Positions 24,031 to 36,510 of a stretch of DNA of 64,000 nt are shown in pieces. The number at the start of each line of letters is the position of its first letter. Position 1 is the stretch's first letter. The stretch covers positions 36,514,027-36,578,026 of the forward strand of contig CM049308.1 of NCBI GenBank assembly GCA_026874595.1, written 5' to 3'. A model generated the notes under the pieces. That model worked only from the letters and a program-made list of their open reading frames with translations, did no database searches and was not told the DNA's origin. Both the position numbers and the translations under genes were made by a program. This DNA comes from Sipunculus nudus. Its lineage: Eukaryota > Annelida > Sipuncula > Golfingiida > Sipunculidae.

Positions 24031-25093
24031 TTAAATACTTCAAAACAGATGCTACAATACCACTTTTAGGTTGCTTGCTGTCAGTTAATTTTATACTCAA
24101 GAATTGTGTGCAGGAAAACAGATTTTCATCCAGGCCTCAGCTGGATCACAGAGGCTGTTATTAGTGGACAGATCATCACAATCTTGTGGTTTTACTGACC
24201 TGCAAAAGCAGATTTCATCAGGAATCAATATCAGTAATGAATGGGCTGGGAAATGTTCTTTGTCTGATAATCCTGAATGATTCAAAATCAACAGGATGCA
24301 TTGTTAAATGACAGGAGATTACTGAAAATATGGGAAAAAGGCTCCACTGGGATTTGAAAATAAGTGGTCGACTGAATTAAAACTTTACAAAGTGGACATT
24401 AATTTTGTAGCACATGATAGCACTGAAATCAGTAGGTGAACTGTCTTCCTTGTTAAAATTTAGCTCATTCCTCTGCCAGTCCAGGATATTAATCCAATGG
24501 ACATCCTGAAATTAATAAATAAATTTTATCCCATGAGATGTGTCAGTCTTTTACCAAATCAATATTTTAACCTGGATCACTCAAAAAAATTAACTTTTTT
24601 AAAGGAACCTCTCCTCAGTTTTTCAGACCATTTTCTAGCTTTGTCCATGTGAAAAGAAGTAAATATTGTAATACTGGTGTATATTTTAGGCATATCACAT
24701 TCTTCTAAAGGGCAGATACTGCTCATTTAGATATAGGTATAAACTTCATCACACCTTGTCCTTGGAGATGAAAACTATATTCTTGTGTGCAGCCAGAAAA
24801 TTTTGAAAGACCTTTATGTCAATAAAGGTGTCAACAGAGGACTGTGACTGTGTATCGCATGTTCTAGAAGGGAGTATAACCAGTTGATTGTTTTGATAAT
24901 TTATTGTACATTTATATGGAGTACATGTTTAGATAATAGCGTGAGAATTTTGGTTAGAGAGCATGTGTCTCAGATGATGTTAATTTCATTACAGTTTTAT
25001 TCAGTTGGAGCCACCTCTGTTTTGTGGTCACTTTACTAACAATTGTTTGTTTTAAACTTCAAAGTATCAGCACCTGTCTGGTTTGCTTTTCTT
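24031..25093. other. No feature recognised
   Basis: AT-rich sequence between A-2 and the hAT-type MITE, with no open frame of note or repeat. Confidence 0.4.
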
Positions 25094-25703
25094 TAGTGGT
25101 GGGAGTAGGTTCCTTTTTCATAATCGATCATTGGTTTGAGCAAACCGACTGATGATCAATTATTAATCGGTTCAGACAAATACATGCAATTATCAAAGAA
25201 ATAGAAAAAATCTGTTAAACTCTACCCGCGTTTCCCCGGCAGGTATTCTCCTCTTGCGCATGAGTGTAACAATCCTTCCACGTATAAAGATACAATCAGA
25301 CTAATTTTAAGGATCAAATAAAGCAATCGGCAACGTCGGTTAATATCTTTCTATATGGGAGTTAAGAGCATCTAAATGCCATCCCGCCATCTCGTTAGAA
25401 AATTCTCCGCTAATTCTGCTGCTCCCTGCAAGTTCACAGATAAAAGTTTAAGAAGTCCTCCGTTCTCGCATCTACCGTGTCATACTCAGTTACATACGGA
25501 AGTTATTTGTGAACGCAGACTCATTATATGAAGCGCGGAATGTGGTAAATAATGGAAGAATAATTTTTGCCTGTAACGTAAAGGCATTCTGGAAAGAAAA
25601 CAATATTATGATGTAATCAATAGTTGACTTTGGTAATTGAGCGCTTGAAAGTGGCAGCAAACCGACTGACTTTCGATAAAACTTGATGATCAGCCCACCA
25701 CTA
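25094..25703. mobile_element. hAT-type MITE (610 bp) with 8-bp target duplication
   Basis: The ends are TAGTGGTGGG and its exact inverse CCCACCACTA, flanked by CTTTTCTT (25086-25093) and GTTTTCTT (25704-25711), which match at 7 of 8 bases. A short TAG-type terminal repeat, GATCATTGGT/ATTAATCGGTT inner palindromic motifs and an 8-bp duplication together fit the hAT superfamily. The 82-codon minus-strand frame at 25490-25738 runs past the element end and resembles no transposase I know. Confidence 0.75.
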
Positions 25704-25751
25704 GTTTTCTTAGAGTTTTGTCTTTTGAGGTGTGTCAAGATTCATGTGATG

Positions 25752-25830
25752 ATTGGCAGTCGGCATAATAGGAAGTTCTGATTGGCCAGATGATGGTCAG
25801 GACTTGTGATGTCAGCAAGCACATATAAGA
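25752..25830 (+). promoter_or_regulatory. Promoter-like cluster (CCAAT, CRE-like, TATA)
   Basis: In order on the + strand there are two inverted CCAAT boxes (ATTGG at 25752 and 25781), an ATF/CREB-like octamer TGATGTCA (25807-25814) and a TATA-like ATATAAG (25823-25829). Spacing and order match a classical RNA polymerase II core promoter, predicting a start near 25855. This is a motif-level prediction and such clusters can occur by chance. The adjacent MITE ends about 50 bp upstream. Confidence 0.3.
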
Positions 25831-25854
25831 CGTGATTTAGAGGAAATTTTGGAG

Positions 25855-25954
25855 AAGTGCCTGATCAGTGCAGCAGTTCATTATATCCTGACAATTTCTG
25901 CAGTCCAGGGGCAGGTCTGTGTGCATCAAGAGTGTAGACCGCTGTGAGATGTCT
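25855..25954 (+). other. Candidate non-coding first exon
   Basis: Downstream of the promoter-like cluster, the first ATG (25949) is followed almost at once by the strong 5' splice-site sequence GTAAGT (GT at 25955-25956). The predicted exon would carry a 5' leader and at most two codons (Met-Ser) before the intron. No downstream exon was identified, so this stands or falls with transcript data. Confidence 0.2.
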
Positions 25955-25956
25955 GT

Positions 25957-27087
25957 AAGTGTAAATTGTCGGTGTCTGAAGAAGGCCACAGGGATTTCTC
26001 TGTAAAGGTCTTCAGAGTATTGCATATTTGCTTGCAGACTTGTAAATCTGGCGATTAAAAAGGACATGATCAGGAGCAATATTATTCCAATTCTTTCATA
26101 CTATCAGTTCAGTTTTGCTTTATACAAACGTTTCCCAGCAAAAGCATCCCCACATAGTGTGTCATTTCCTCGCACATGACTGTTTAACACCTTTTTATTG
26201 CCCTTCATTATTTACACAGTGTTATAACTATAATAAGGCCAAGTGACTGGAGGTCCGATTAAGAGAGCAACACGCCGTGTTTCAGCCAACGAGAACATGT
26301 TTTTTTTTATTTCGGCCCTGCGAATCAGGGCAGCTCCTGATTGGCACATGTTGTGGCTCTGCAAAGCACACGGCCCGACGCACTATTTGTGTTGACACCT
26401 GCGATCGTGCCCGGTTTACTGTTAACACTCATTTACATGAATAAGCAAACAGTTTCAAGGCAATATTTTGGCAGGTACAGATTTATTGTATAGGGAAGGA
26501 GCTATTTTTCATGTTAACTCAAGATGCTTCATAGGTAATTGGGCCCCTTTAAACCTGTTGTGAGCGCTTCCAGGAACAGACCAGGCACATTATTTAAATG
26601 GGTAACTGTGGAGATACTGGATATTGCTATATAGAAGCTTATTTGATTACCTAGAGGTGGATGATTCTAGGAGACATCAGCTGTAATAGATGTGGACTCT
26701 AGGTCAAGATAGAAACGTCTGTGTGCTAATTAGTGAGTACTGCATGGACTGTCTTGAGAGTTATACCAGTACTCCAACAAGGGACTTGGGGTCAGAGCTC
26801 TGTGTATCAAAAGTGGATTGATTGTACTGTGAACACAGCACAAACATGCTTTGAGCCAGGCAGCCAAACATTTTGATGTCACGTGTGTCTTGATCAGGAA
26901 AAGTGTGAACATGGGACTAATCTGTGTATTATGGTTAACAGACTTTGTGTTTGATTCTGTGAATATTATCAAACTTTTATGATCATCAGTGCCTAATGTA
27001 TGAGTGCCTCTCCAGAGAAAAGCAAGTGTATGTTTTCTTTAATTTATTGATTTGTTTTTGTTTACTCATTTTTTATCTAACTTCTGG
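25957..27087. other. No further exon or repeat recognised
   Basis: Mixed-composition sequence, slightly less AT-rich around 26240-26430. If the upstream promoter is real this would be its first intron. Confidence 0.3.
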
Positions 27088-27273
27088 CAGGGGCGGATCC
27101 AGGATTTTGGAAAAGGGGGGGGTCCAACCTAGGAGGACTAAAGAAAACCCTAAAAAAAGGTCATCAGGTTTGGAAAAGGGGGGGTCCAAGCTGCAAAATT
27201 TTGTCTGGAGCCCTTAAAAAAACGTTTCTGATGAAAAAGGGGGGGGTCTGGACCCCCCCTGGATCCGCTTCTG
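27088..27273. mobile_element. Short hAT-type MITE (186 bp)
   Basis: The termini CAGGGGCGGATCCAGG and CCTGGATCCGCTTCTG are inverted repeats with a few mismatches; inside lie G runs with GGGGTCC on the left and GGTCTGGACCCCCC on the right. TTCTGG directly flanks both sides (27082-27087 and 27274-27279). Ends of the type CAGnGGCGGATCCAG are typical of hAT MITEs. No coding capacity. Confidence 0.75.
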
Positions 27274-27760
27274 TTCTGGAGTGTGTGTATGAATGAGTTT
27301 CATAGGGTGCGAAATAGAGGATGCACACATGCAAGTTTGCATGTACATTTTCTTTTGTGCAGGAAGAAATTGTACCGAAGGTGCACTCTGTGCTCGCATT
27401 AAAACCAAAACAAAAAAATGTTGGTGCAGTATCTTATTTTTTTACTATTCATAAACATCACAATCATAAAAACCGTAATGTCTACTTGAATTCGTACAGG
27501 AAAAAATAATTATTTTTTTCAGTGTGTGAATTATTATATGTAAAATATGAAAAATTAGAATATTGCAGGAGAGAAGATCGTTTAACACCTGAGAACCGGC
27601 GATGGGCGATAATAGAGGATGTACAGCAACTCTCATGTTAATTATTATTTAACACTTGTTCGGGAATATATTTGAGCACTGCTGGTGATGAAAAAGATAT
27701 CCATTATATCCCATAACTGGCATTTTATAAACCGGTGTATATACAGGGTTTTTAGCCGCG

Positions 27761-27833
27761 CCGGTCGGGGGGTTACCGGGATGGCCTGTACTGCCGGCCG
27801 GAACAAACTGAACATTTGTAACCCACCGACCGG
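27761..27833. repeat. Inverted repeat, 16-bp arms
   Basis: CCGGTCGGGGGGTTAC (27761-27776) pairs with GTAACCCACCGACCGG (27818-27833) with one mismatch, loop 41 nt. It is GC-rich against AT-rich surroundings and may be a small fold-back element or MITE core. Its outer borders could not be set. Confidence 0.5.
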
Positions 27834-28465
27834 CACAAAAGATCATAAAGATCGTAAAAATATCCAGCTACCGGCAATAGAACTTAAGTAATTTATTACC
27901 CCGAACTGTTAAATTTGTACCTCATTAGTATGTTAACAAATTTATTTGATCACGGGTTTGGTGCAAACAAAATTGACAGGGAGTCACAGATCACCTTAAA
28001 ATTACAAATCAAATAAATTATTGGTAAACAAACAAGCAACGAAGTGTTTCACAGTTTGGACACGAAAGGAAAACATCATTAATTAGCCAGGGGTCTCTCA
28101 AGGCGTACAGCGGTGCGTAGCATCATTAGCGGTAAGAAAATGGGCTATTGTTTTGTAAAACTTCATGGCAACATTTAATTTATTTATGAACATTATTTGT
28201 ATGGATTGCAGAATACGCCCTAAAAAAAATGGTAATGGTGATTTTCTTAGAGCATTAATGAAATTTATTCGGGGCGCCATCTGGCAGCAAGTAAACTTAT
28301 TATAGCCATGAATATGTAATCTTACCAGATTTATTTATATATTTAATTAAATTAAATGTTTACTTTACCCGTTTGGTAATTTCAGTGGAAAGAAATAAAT
28401 GAAAAAATATATGTTTTTCATATTTATAAACTGGGACAGGGGAATAACATAAAAGGGGGGGGGGA

Positions 28466-28545
28466 ACTGACAGGTTTGAACCAGGGGCACATAGATCACA
28501 TTATAACCGTTCATGCGCCTCTAACCAAATGGCCACAGTAACCAA
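28466..28545 (-). mobile_element. tRNA-like promoter unit (possible SINE head)
   Basis: On the minus strand an A-box-like TGGCCATTTGGTTAGAGGCG (28515-28534) is followed at tRNA spacing by a B-box-like GGTTCAAACCT (28472-28482). The cloverleaf is not well supported at the acceptor stem, so a tRNA-derived SINE or tRNA pseudogene fits better than a working tRNA gene. A poly-G run (about 28455-28464) lies just beyond. Confidence 0.35.
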
Positions 28546-29403
28546 AGTTTTTATTTGGGAGATTCTAATAAGATTTATACAGCAGGGAAAAAAATATAAA
28601 TTATTTCACGGACATTACCAGGATTTATCAAATAAAACTCTTGACGACAGCGGGATATCCTATGTAGTGGCGTTCAAAGCACTCTGACGATCTCCATTCA
28701 ACCTTTGATGTCTCGTAGCACCAGGTCATGCCTGTGATCAGAAGTCCGTGCAAGGTTTGTCCCAAGTGGATTACTAGTATATGATCATCAGCTAATGTGA
28801 TTTTTGGTCCACTTACAAATCCTTCTTATTCTATTATTAAGTAAACAAAATATTATCGATTGAAACACATTTTTTACCTCGAGTTCTATTGTTCAAATCA
28901 CATTCATGTTGTAACAAGTCTGAAGCAAAGATGGCCCATCGGTGTCAGTTAAGTGACACTTTTTCCTATTTACATACATGAAGTAGTAAATCTGATAAAA
29001 TTGTTCCGATAAATTATCATGTTACTGCCATGCACTAGGACATAAAGATGTGTTGTTATCAGGAGAACAGCATCGACATTTGATTCATCTCCGCATGCAA
29101 AGCCGTTTTAATCATAGCTACAATTATTGTTCATACGGACCGCCGATGGTCACCGGCAATAGCTAATATCGGCACTGTATGTTGGTGTACGAATTCATAT
29201 ATGTATTATAGAAAAGTATGTTTCAGGAAATTTATAGTGTGCGAACTAATGAAGGATACGAACTGATGTAGACATTACGGTAAGCATTTCTCTTCTTTGA
29301 GCAACAGAAACTCCTTGAAAAGCAAATTTTCTCACTAGTATTACAAGGTGCATGTAGGTTTTGTTTCAAGGGTGCACCTGGAGCATGTAAATTTTTTAGC
29401 CTA
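28546..29403. other. No feature recognised
   Basis: AT-rich sequence with no repeat family member or credible exon. Confidence 0.35.
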
Positions 29404-30677
29404 ATTGTATCCACTAAAACAGAGTTTTGCGGATACTATGTTTTCAGTCGGTCGCCGCCGCGTAAATGTCCTTAGAACTCCTCCGTAACCACTGGGCGGA
29501 ATTTTACGAAACCCGGGATTATGTTTGGGTCACGTGAACTGCTGCGCCCTGATTTTGTTTTGACCTCTGACCTTTCCTCTGTGCTCTGCATCAATCTGTG
29601 CATCTGTTATGACACATTAAACCACATATCTCAGGAACTGTTTGACCAATCCGGAAAAAACTGCTGCCAAAATATTTTGCATTGACCTCTGACCTTTCCT
29701 CTCTCCAGTGTGTCCATCTGTGTGTATGTGTTGACACATTAACCCACATGTCTTCATACTCGTTTGACCGAAAAAAATTTTGCACAACTGTAGCCCTTGG
29801 ATAGCTTTATAACATACATAAAAAATGGTGGCGCCACCCGCAACCATTTTTGCACAGTGTCCATCTGTTCATCTGCCTTGGGATAAAATCACTCATATCT
29901 CTGCATGGGTTGGACTTATCCACCTGAAATAATGCATGTGTATACATCCTGGACAGCTTTCTTGATTTTATGACAGGTGGCGCCACCTACATTCACGTTT
30001 ACGCTGCAGACATATAAGCTTATCTCGGGAACTGTTTGACCGATTGGTCCAAAATTTTGTATGTGTATAGATCTCACACAGCTCTTTATCATACGCAAAA
30101 CTGATGGCACCACCTGCAACCATTTTTGCACAGCATCTGTCTGTTAGTCTGCCGTTGGATAAAATCACTCATATCTCTGCACTGATTTGACTTATCTGCC
30201 TAAAATTTTGCAGGTTTATATATCTTGGATAGCTTTCTTGATTTTATGAAAGGTGCCGCCACCTACATTCACATTTACGCTGCAGACATCCAAGCTCATA
30301 TCTTGGGAACCATTTGGCAGATTGGGCCAAAATTTTGCATGTGTATAGTTTTCACATAGCTCTTTATTATACGCAAAACTGGTGGCGCCACCTGCCACCA
30401 TTTTTGCACAGGGTCTGTCTGTTTGTCTGCTGTGGGATAAAATTACTCCTACCTCGGCAGTGGTTTGACTTTATGCATTTGTATACAACTTTGATAGCTT
30501 TCTGGATTTTGTGGTAGGTGGCACAACCTAAATATACATTTCGGCTGCAGACACCCATGCTAATATGCAACACACCTCACTCTATTTCTCCTTTTTACTC
30601 AATCCATGCCTCACTTCACCTGTCCCACTCTGATTTCAGCAGATACACCTAGTCACTTGTCGACTACCGGTATTCTA
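29404..30677 (+). mobile_element. Family A copy 3 (Helitron/Helentron-like)
   Basis: Starts ATTGTATCCACT with the AAAAC-AGA-GTTTT hairpin. It ends GCAGATACACC, stem TAGTCA-CTTGT-CGACTA (one mismatch), GGTATT, CTAG (30674-30677), TTC. Perfect GGTGGCGCCACC palindromes lie at 29827, 29976 and 30381, within repeated ~281-bp units. A partial duplication of the TTGACCTCTGACCTTTCCTC block (about 29559 and 29685) makes this copy longer than A-2. Confidence 0.85.
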
Positions 30678-33600
30678 GTTCATTCCCTGGTTTCAGCCAG
30701 TTGGTTTCACAGTTAAAAGAACCTGGCCATTCTCATCACTAGTGGTGTGACAAAAGGTCACTAATGAATCATTGTTTCACACTTGCTAGGCCACATCCTT
30801 AAGACATATTCGTCAACTGAATTGTCACTCCAATTTATCACTGATAAAATTCCCTTTCCTTTTTTCTACTTGTTAATGAGAACATCCTCAGTAATGTTGC
30901 TAATTGGTACTTTGTCATGATCCCTTGTGAGAATTCATTCTGTTGCATGGAAAATGGACAAAACTTTTGTTCATGTAGAACATTTCAAGAACTGAAGTAT
31001 ATTTCTGTATCTTTCATGTGGGCTGTAAAATTTCACATATCTCGTCTTAACTTGTAAATGTTCAACCAAAAATAAATTCCTTCACAGAGTCAATAGAATA
31101 AATTCTGTTGTTTGGCCTTATTGAATGATCTAGGGCAGATTTCTGTGTTTAGGTACGTTGTTGTATTGCTGTGTATAGGAAGTTGTATACCTGTCAGCTG
31201 AAGATGTAACCACTCATCACTGTCCCCATAGGAATATTGCTTCTCTTTCCTAACCAGGAAATGTTACCGTTTAGTACATGAAAGCTTGTTATTGACACAC
31301 ACTGGAGGCTGTCCTTCATCAGAGAAAGCTGATAATGGGCTGCTTGAGAGCTGCAGGATCATTCATCAAATGCTACAGTGAATTGTTGAGCCACAATGTA
31401 CCTTTTAAGGAAGCAATCTCAGTCAACTCATTCTGGATGAAAAGGAGCTATAGCCTATGTAATATATCATTTAAAGATACTTTGTTTATATATGGGAAAT
31501 TATATCAACAGAAATATCCATTTACCATCAGAGTAAAGGGCTTTATGGGATCACAATCTCTGTGTTGATAAATGTCAGCTGCTGCTATATATTGTTATTT
31601 TGTAATTTACCATGGGAACTGACCAATTACAATGAAGTTTGCCCTTGGCCCTGAATAGGGGCAAGGGAGTATTTAAACCCCAACTCGACCTCTGCCACCC
31701 TTTTTTTCATCAGTGCCACCAGCAATGGTGTCAATTTTTCTTCCTATTTTGTTTTTGGTTTCTGTTCATACTGATCGTCGACTGCTGCATCAAACTTTAC
31801 AATTTAGTCAGTACTTGCAACAACCGCCCAGGGTCAAGTTGGAGTTCGGCCAGTGAACTTCAGATTCTACATCAGCTTGAACGAGGTTAATAAAATTTCT
31901 ATTTTTGGCCCAATGGGCCTTTTTCACTTATTTGGTTTGCTGTTATTAAAAGTATGTGCAGGTGAGGTGTGTGAGCAAAAAAAACAGCTTCTGGCTTCTG
32001 ATCATCTAATCATGATGCTTACCTGAAAAAATTTGATAGATTTGGTCATGACAAGTTCTGTGAACCATATTGGTTTAATATTGTTGCTGCAAAATACTGT
32101 CATATGTGTAAAATAAGTACATTGTGTAATATATATCATTTTTGTTTTTCATGGACTCTCTGAATCTTTTTAAATACTGTGACCCAGTAAATCATATTTA
32201 TTAGTTAAATTTCTTATGTCAAATTGTCAATATTTCATATATAATTGACTTGTTAATGGGAATTGGAAATTTAATTTTCTGTATTGAATCTATTTATAAT
32301 CTTGATTTGATTTTGTATGTAAAAAAATATTTGCTTCTCTAAGATAGATATTGTTATTCCTACATGTCAATGTGTGTTAAGTTTCATGTTTATTTTAGCA
32401 AAATATAAAGGTTAAGCCAGACTGCAGAGAGGACCAGAGAGTTATAAACTGTGATCCTGTCAGGATCCTTGTGCTGAATCAGTGAATAAGTAATCAGTCA
32501 AATACAACATTTTACACAGGATACATAAAACAAAAATCTGATGTATGCAGCGTGTTGTGTACATTGTATAGCTCATGCTTCATCAGTCCTCCCTTCGTAA
32601 ATCAGGGCCTGTTGTCTGGTATCTAGACAAGCATGCTTTATGAGGTTTAATTGTGGGCCTTTGTTTTATCGTAGATTAGGTTTAATAGAGATTATTTGCA
32701 TGATACATGGCTTGAATTAACCAGTGTACTGTGATCAAGATATCTTTGACTGATGTTCCCTGTCTTTTGGAATAAGCAAACTTCACATGATACAACTTAT
32801 AAAGATATTAATTACAAAAGGAAAAGGAGCTCCATGATATTTCTTTGAAAAATATCAGAACCAGGTAAATTTAATAAATATAATATATATTTTGGATTAA
32901 TTAAGTATTTCATTGAAACCTGTGAATTGAATGCAGGGGAATTGCTCATCTTAAACTTCCAATATACATGGCTTTGGTTTTTTCAGACTTATTTTTCTCT
33001 GATCTCATGTCTCATTATCTAGGATTTATGTGTGTTAGTTGGGATGCTCATGGTTCAGCCAACATTAATTTAATAAAGTTTTATCCCAGAAATTGTCCAG
33101 AATTTCTACAAATTCAAACAAGACTGATATTCACAACAATTTTATTCTTGGTGGTGCATGGTGCTTTGTAAATTTGATCAGTTTCCCATTTGCTAGAAAT
33201 AAGAAATTAGCTAATGGAGAGCCAAATGTCTCTACATTGCTTTTAATTTTAGACCCCCATTTTGTGTTATTTAAAGTTTCACATTTGTCAGGTCCATGAG
33301 AGCAGAGCAGTTCAGTATTACAGCAAATAATTTAAGTCCCAAACTTAGGTTTAGTTTCAGAAGTTGTTAATCAAAATTATTCTATTTATCAGGAAAACTA
33401 ACTGAAAAAATATATATTGATACGTTGTAGTGTCACTTGATTTGTGGGGATGTGAATAATATAATGCAAAGAAAATGTAGTGGATGTCAGTTTCTTTTCA
33501 CTTGTCACATCAAATGTGTTGCTTGAATATATTTGGATATACCATTCAGGCAGTGGGGTTGACTAATTAATGTATCAGACTGTAGCAGATTTAAACATTG

Positions 33601-33766
33601 ATATTTCTGTCCTGGTTTAGTGATATTTAAATGTCAGACTAAATATTGAAGACAAAATTGTAATGTCCATCATCAAGCGCTATTAGTTGTATCTTTAGTA
33701 AAAATATTTGAAAGGGCAACTTGAAAAATACTTTTATTTCCTTCTGTTGTTGCATTTTAACAATTT
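30678..33766. other. No gene or family recognised
   Basis: AT-rich sequence. Around 31620-31920 a TATTTAAA box, a poly-T run, AATAAA and the palindromic GGCCCAATGGGCC occur within 300 bp, an arrangement seen in promoter/terminator-bearing repeats such as LTRs, but no repeat borders could be found. The 83-codon frame there is not recognisable. Confidence 0.3.
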
Positions 33767-34667
33767 ATTGTATCCGCCAAAGCAAAGTTTTGTGGATGCT
33801 ATGTTTTTTGTCTGGGTTCTGCAGCCGCCTCCGCCACGTTTGTTTCCGGAATAGAACTATGAGACCACTGGACAGATTTTTCAGAAACTTTACATGATTA
33901 TCAGGTCACATGTGAACTGGTGCCAAAATATTTTGCATTGACCTCTGACCTTTCCTTTCTCCAGTGTGTCCATCTGTGTGTATGTTTTGAAACATAACCC
34001 ACATATCTTCAGACTGGTTTGACCAATCAGGAAAAATTTTTTGCACAAATGTAGCCCTTGGACAGCTTTATAACATACATAAAAATGGTGGCGCCACTTG
34101 CAACCATTTTTGCACATCCTCCATATGTTCATCTGCCTTGGGATAAAATCACTCATATCTCTGCAGTGAATGGACTTATCCACCTGAAATTTTGCATCCT
34201 GGATAGCTTTCTTGATTTTATGATAGGTGGCACCACCTACATTCACGTTCAGGCTGCAGAGATCCAGGCTTGTATCTCAGGACTGGTTTGACGTACCCTC
34301 CTGAAATTTTGCATGTGTATAGATCTCACATAGCTGTTTATTATACGCAAAACTGGTGGTGCCACCTGAAACCATTTTTGCATAGCTTCTGTCTGTCTGC
34401 CATGGGATAAAATCACTCATTTCTTGGCAGTGGTTTGACTTATCTGCCTAAAATTTTGCAATTGTATACAACTTGGGATAACTCTCTGGATTTTGTGGCA
34501 GATGGCACTACCTACATACACATTTCAGCTGCAGACATCCATGCTAATATGCAACACTCCTCTCTCTTTTTCCCCTTGCCACTAAATCCATGCCTCACTT
34601 AATTTACCTGTCCCACTCTGGTTTCCGGGGGATTCATATAGTTGCTTGTCGACTACCCATATTCTAG
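33767..34667 (+). mobile_element. Family A copy 4 (Helitron/Helentron-like)
   Basis: Starts ATTGTATCCGCC with a slightly altered hairpin. The 3' end shows stem TAGTTG-CTTGT-CGACTA, which pairs through one G-T, then CCCATATT, CTAG (34664-34667) and TTA. The body has the family's GCCACCT/GCTGCAGA landmarks. It is shorter than A-3 by about one internal unit. Confidence 0.83.
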
Positions 34668-34928
34668 TTATTTTAAGCTTCTGTATTGCTGTATGCTCTT
34701 GCTTAACATGTTTATTGTATTTGTTTTATTCTTCTCTTGTCAATTTGGAATATGGCAGTTTAATTCAGCCCTTGGGTATAAGATAAACCTTTGCTTAATT
34801 ATTATATGAATTAGGTGGCAGTGATTTCAGGTAACTTGCATGTTTGCATTTTGCTTAGTTCACAACATTAATGCTACATACAGTAATAAAAAAAGTTGAT
34901 TTAAAAAAATTTCATAGTTACATGTTGA

Positions 34929-34931
<3 letters not shown>

Positions 34932-34981
<50 letters not shown>
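34932..34981. repeat. (AT)n microsatellite
   Basis: About 25 uninterrupted AT dinucleotides run into a short ACACAC tract. The array abuts the left end of the fold-back element, suggesting that element landed in, or helped expand, a TA tract. Confidence 0.95.
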
Positions 34982-34989
<8 letters not shown>

Positions 34990-34990
<1 letters not shown>

Positions 34991-36510
34991 TATGTCAAGG
35001 CCCAGATCACGATCTGGACATAAGATCTGTCCAGCCCAAATTGCGATCGCAGTTCAGGCCGGCCCAAATTGTGATCGCAGTCCAGGCTGGCAAGATCTTA
35101 GATCCGTCCAGCCTAGATTGCGATCACAGTTTAGTCCGGCCCAGATTGTGATCCTGTCTTTCTTGCTTCAGGATCACAATCTGGTTGGACAGATCTAAGA
35201 TCTGTCCAGCCGAGATTGCGATCCTAAACTTGACCAGCCCATATTGCGATCCATGCTTTTACTATCACAGGAGTGAAACATCAGATGTTTTACCAACTCA
35301 TTTGGTATTGCATGGTACCATTTCCCCATAATAAATACAATAATAATACAAAAAGGCACTTTTCACTCCTTCCTATCACAGGAGGGAAACTAGTATATCA
35401 CGGTACCATTTCTCCATAATAAATTCAATTATAATACAAATAGGTACATGCAAAAAAAGCTGCTTCTTGAAAATGTAAAAAAAAAATGAAACGAATAGGC
35501 AGATTCAAAAATGCAAAGCCCATGTAAGTCATCAATCCCAAGTAATTATTATGAACTTAACCTTGAGGCTATCATCTAAATATTATACTTTCAGCCATCA
35601 TGTATCTTTAAAAAAATAAATATATTTTTATAAACCTTAATAGTATGTATTATATATTTGTTACCAGTAGCTATTCTGTTTGACTCATTATTGGTTTTCG
35701 TCTGATTAATTAGTTTCCTATTGATGGTGCCTGGAATCCTGTGATCTTTCCATGTGCCTGAATAAACTGACTGGTTGATACCATGTTTACTGTTGTTGTT
35801 TGTCCAAACAGCTTAATAAACATTATGCTATATACATTGTTATTTAGTTTTCCTTTTTTTTCATAGTTAGTAAATTTTAAACATGAATGTTTTAGTAAGC
35901 ATGGATTAAGTAAGTGATTTATTCAGGGAGTGCAGTAAAATGTACTTTAATTTTAAATTTTTAAATGACTTGGCTTACTTTTTGCAGGTACTTAGATGGA
36001 CTTTTGTTGTGTACTGTAATAGATTGACATTGCTTGACATATAAGTGTGCTATTGAAGTTGCTTTTGAAAATGTTTTTTTATGTAACACAGTTTTATAAG
36101 TATGATCAAATGAATTTCGATTTAAAATTACTTAACTTTTTTATGAATATGTATTTATTATGGGGAAATGGTACCATGCAATACTAAATGAATTGGTAAA
36201 ACATCTGATGTTCAACTCCTACATGTGATAGTAAAAGCATGAGTCGCAATATGGGCTGGTCAATTTTAGGATCGCAATCCGGGCTGGACAGATCTAAGAT
36301 CTGTCCAGCCAGATTGCGATCCTGAAGCAAGAAAGACAGGATCGCAATCTGGGCCGGACTAAACTGTGATCGCAATCTAGGCTGGACGGATCTAAGATCT
36401 GGCCAGTCTGGATTGGGATCGCAGTTTGGGCCGGCCTGAACTGCAATCGCAATTTGGGCTGGACAGATCTAAGATCTGTCCAGATCGCAATCTGGGCCTT
36501 GACATATATA
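34990..36510. mobile_element. Fold-back element with ~350-bp inverted arms
   Basis: The left arm (34990-35338) and right arm (36150-36510) are inverted copies: both ends read ATGTCAAGGCCCAGAT inward. The arms are built from repeated GATC-containing sub-units (CCAGCCYARATTGCGATC) and carry the near-palindrome GGACAGATCTxAGATCTGTCC. The ~810-bp middle holds a second partial copy of the arm's GGTACCATTTCYCCATAATAAAT stretch (about 35401) and no recognisable protein. Flanks are TATATA-rich. The superfamily is not determined. Confidence 0.8.

Noticed and set aside
31620-31920. LTR or promoter with TATTTAAA, poly-T and AATAAA
   Set aside because: No terminal TG...CA pair, target duplication or second copy could be found, so it is only mentioned and not called.
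34929-35198. 89-codon frame starting with an Ile-Tyr repeat
   Set aside because: The first part is the (AT)n microsatellite and the rest is the fold-back arm; there is no independent evidence of coding.
34990-36510. Inverted arms as an LTR pair or a gene duplication
   Set aside because: The arms are inverted, not direct, and consist of short GATC-rich sub-repeats with no coding content.
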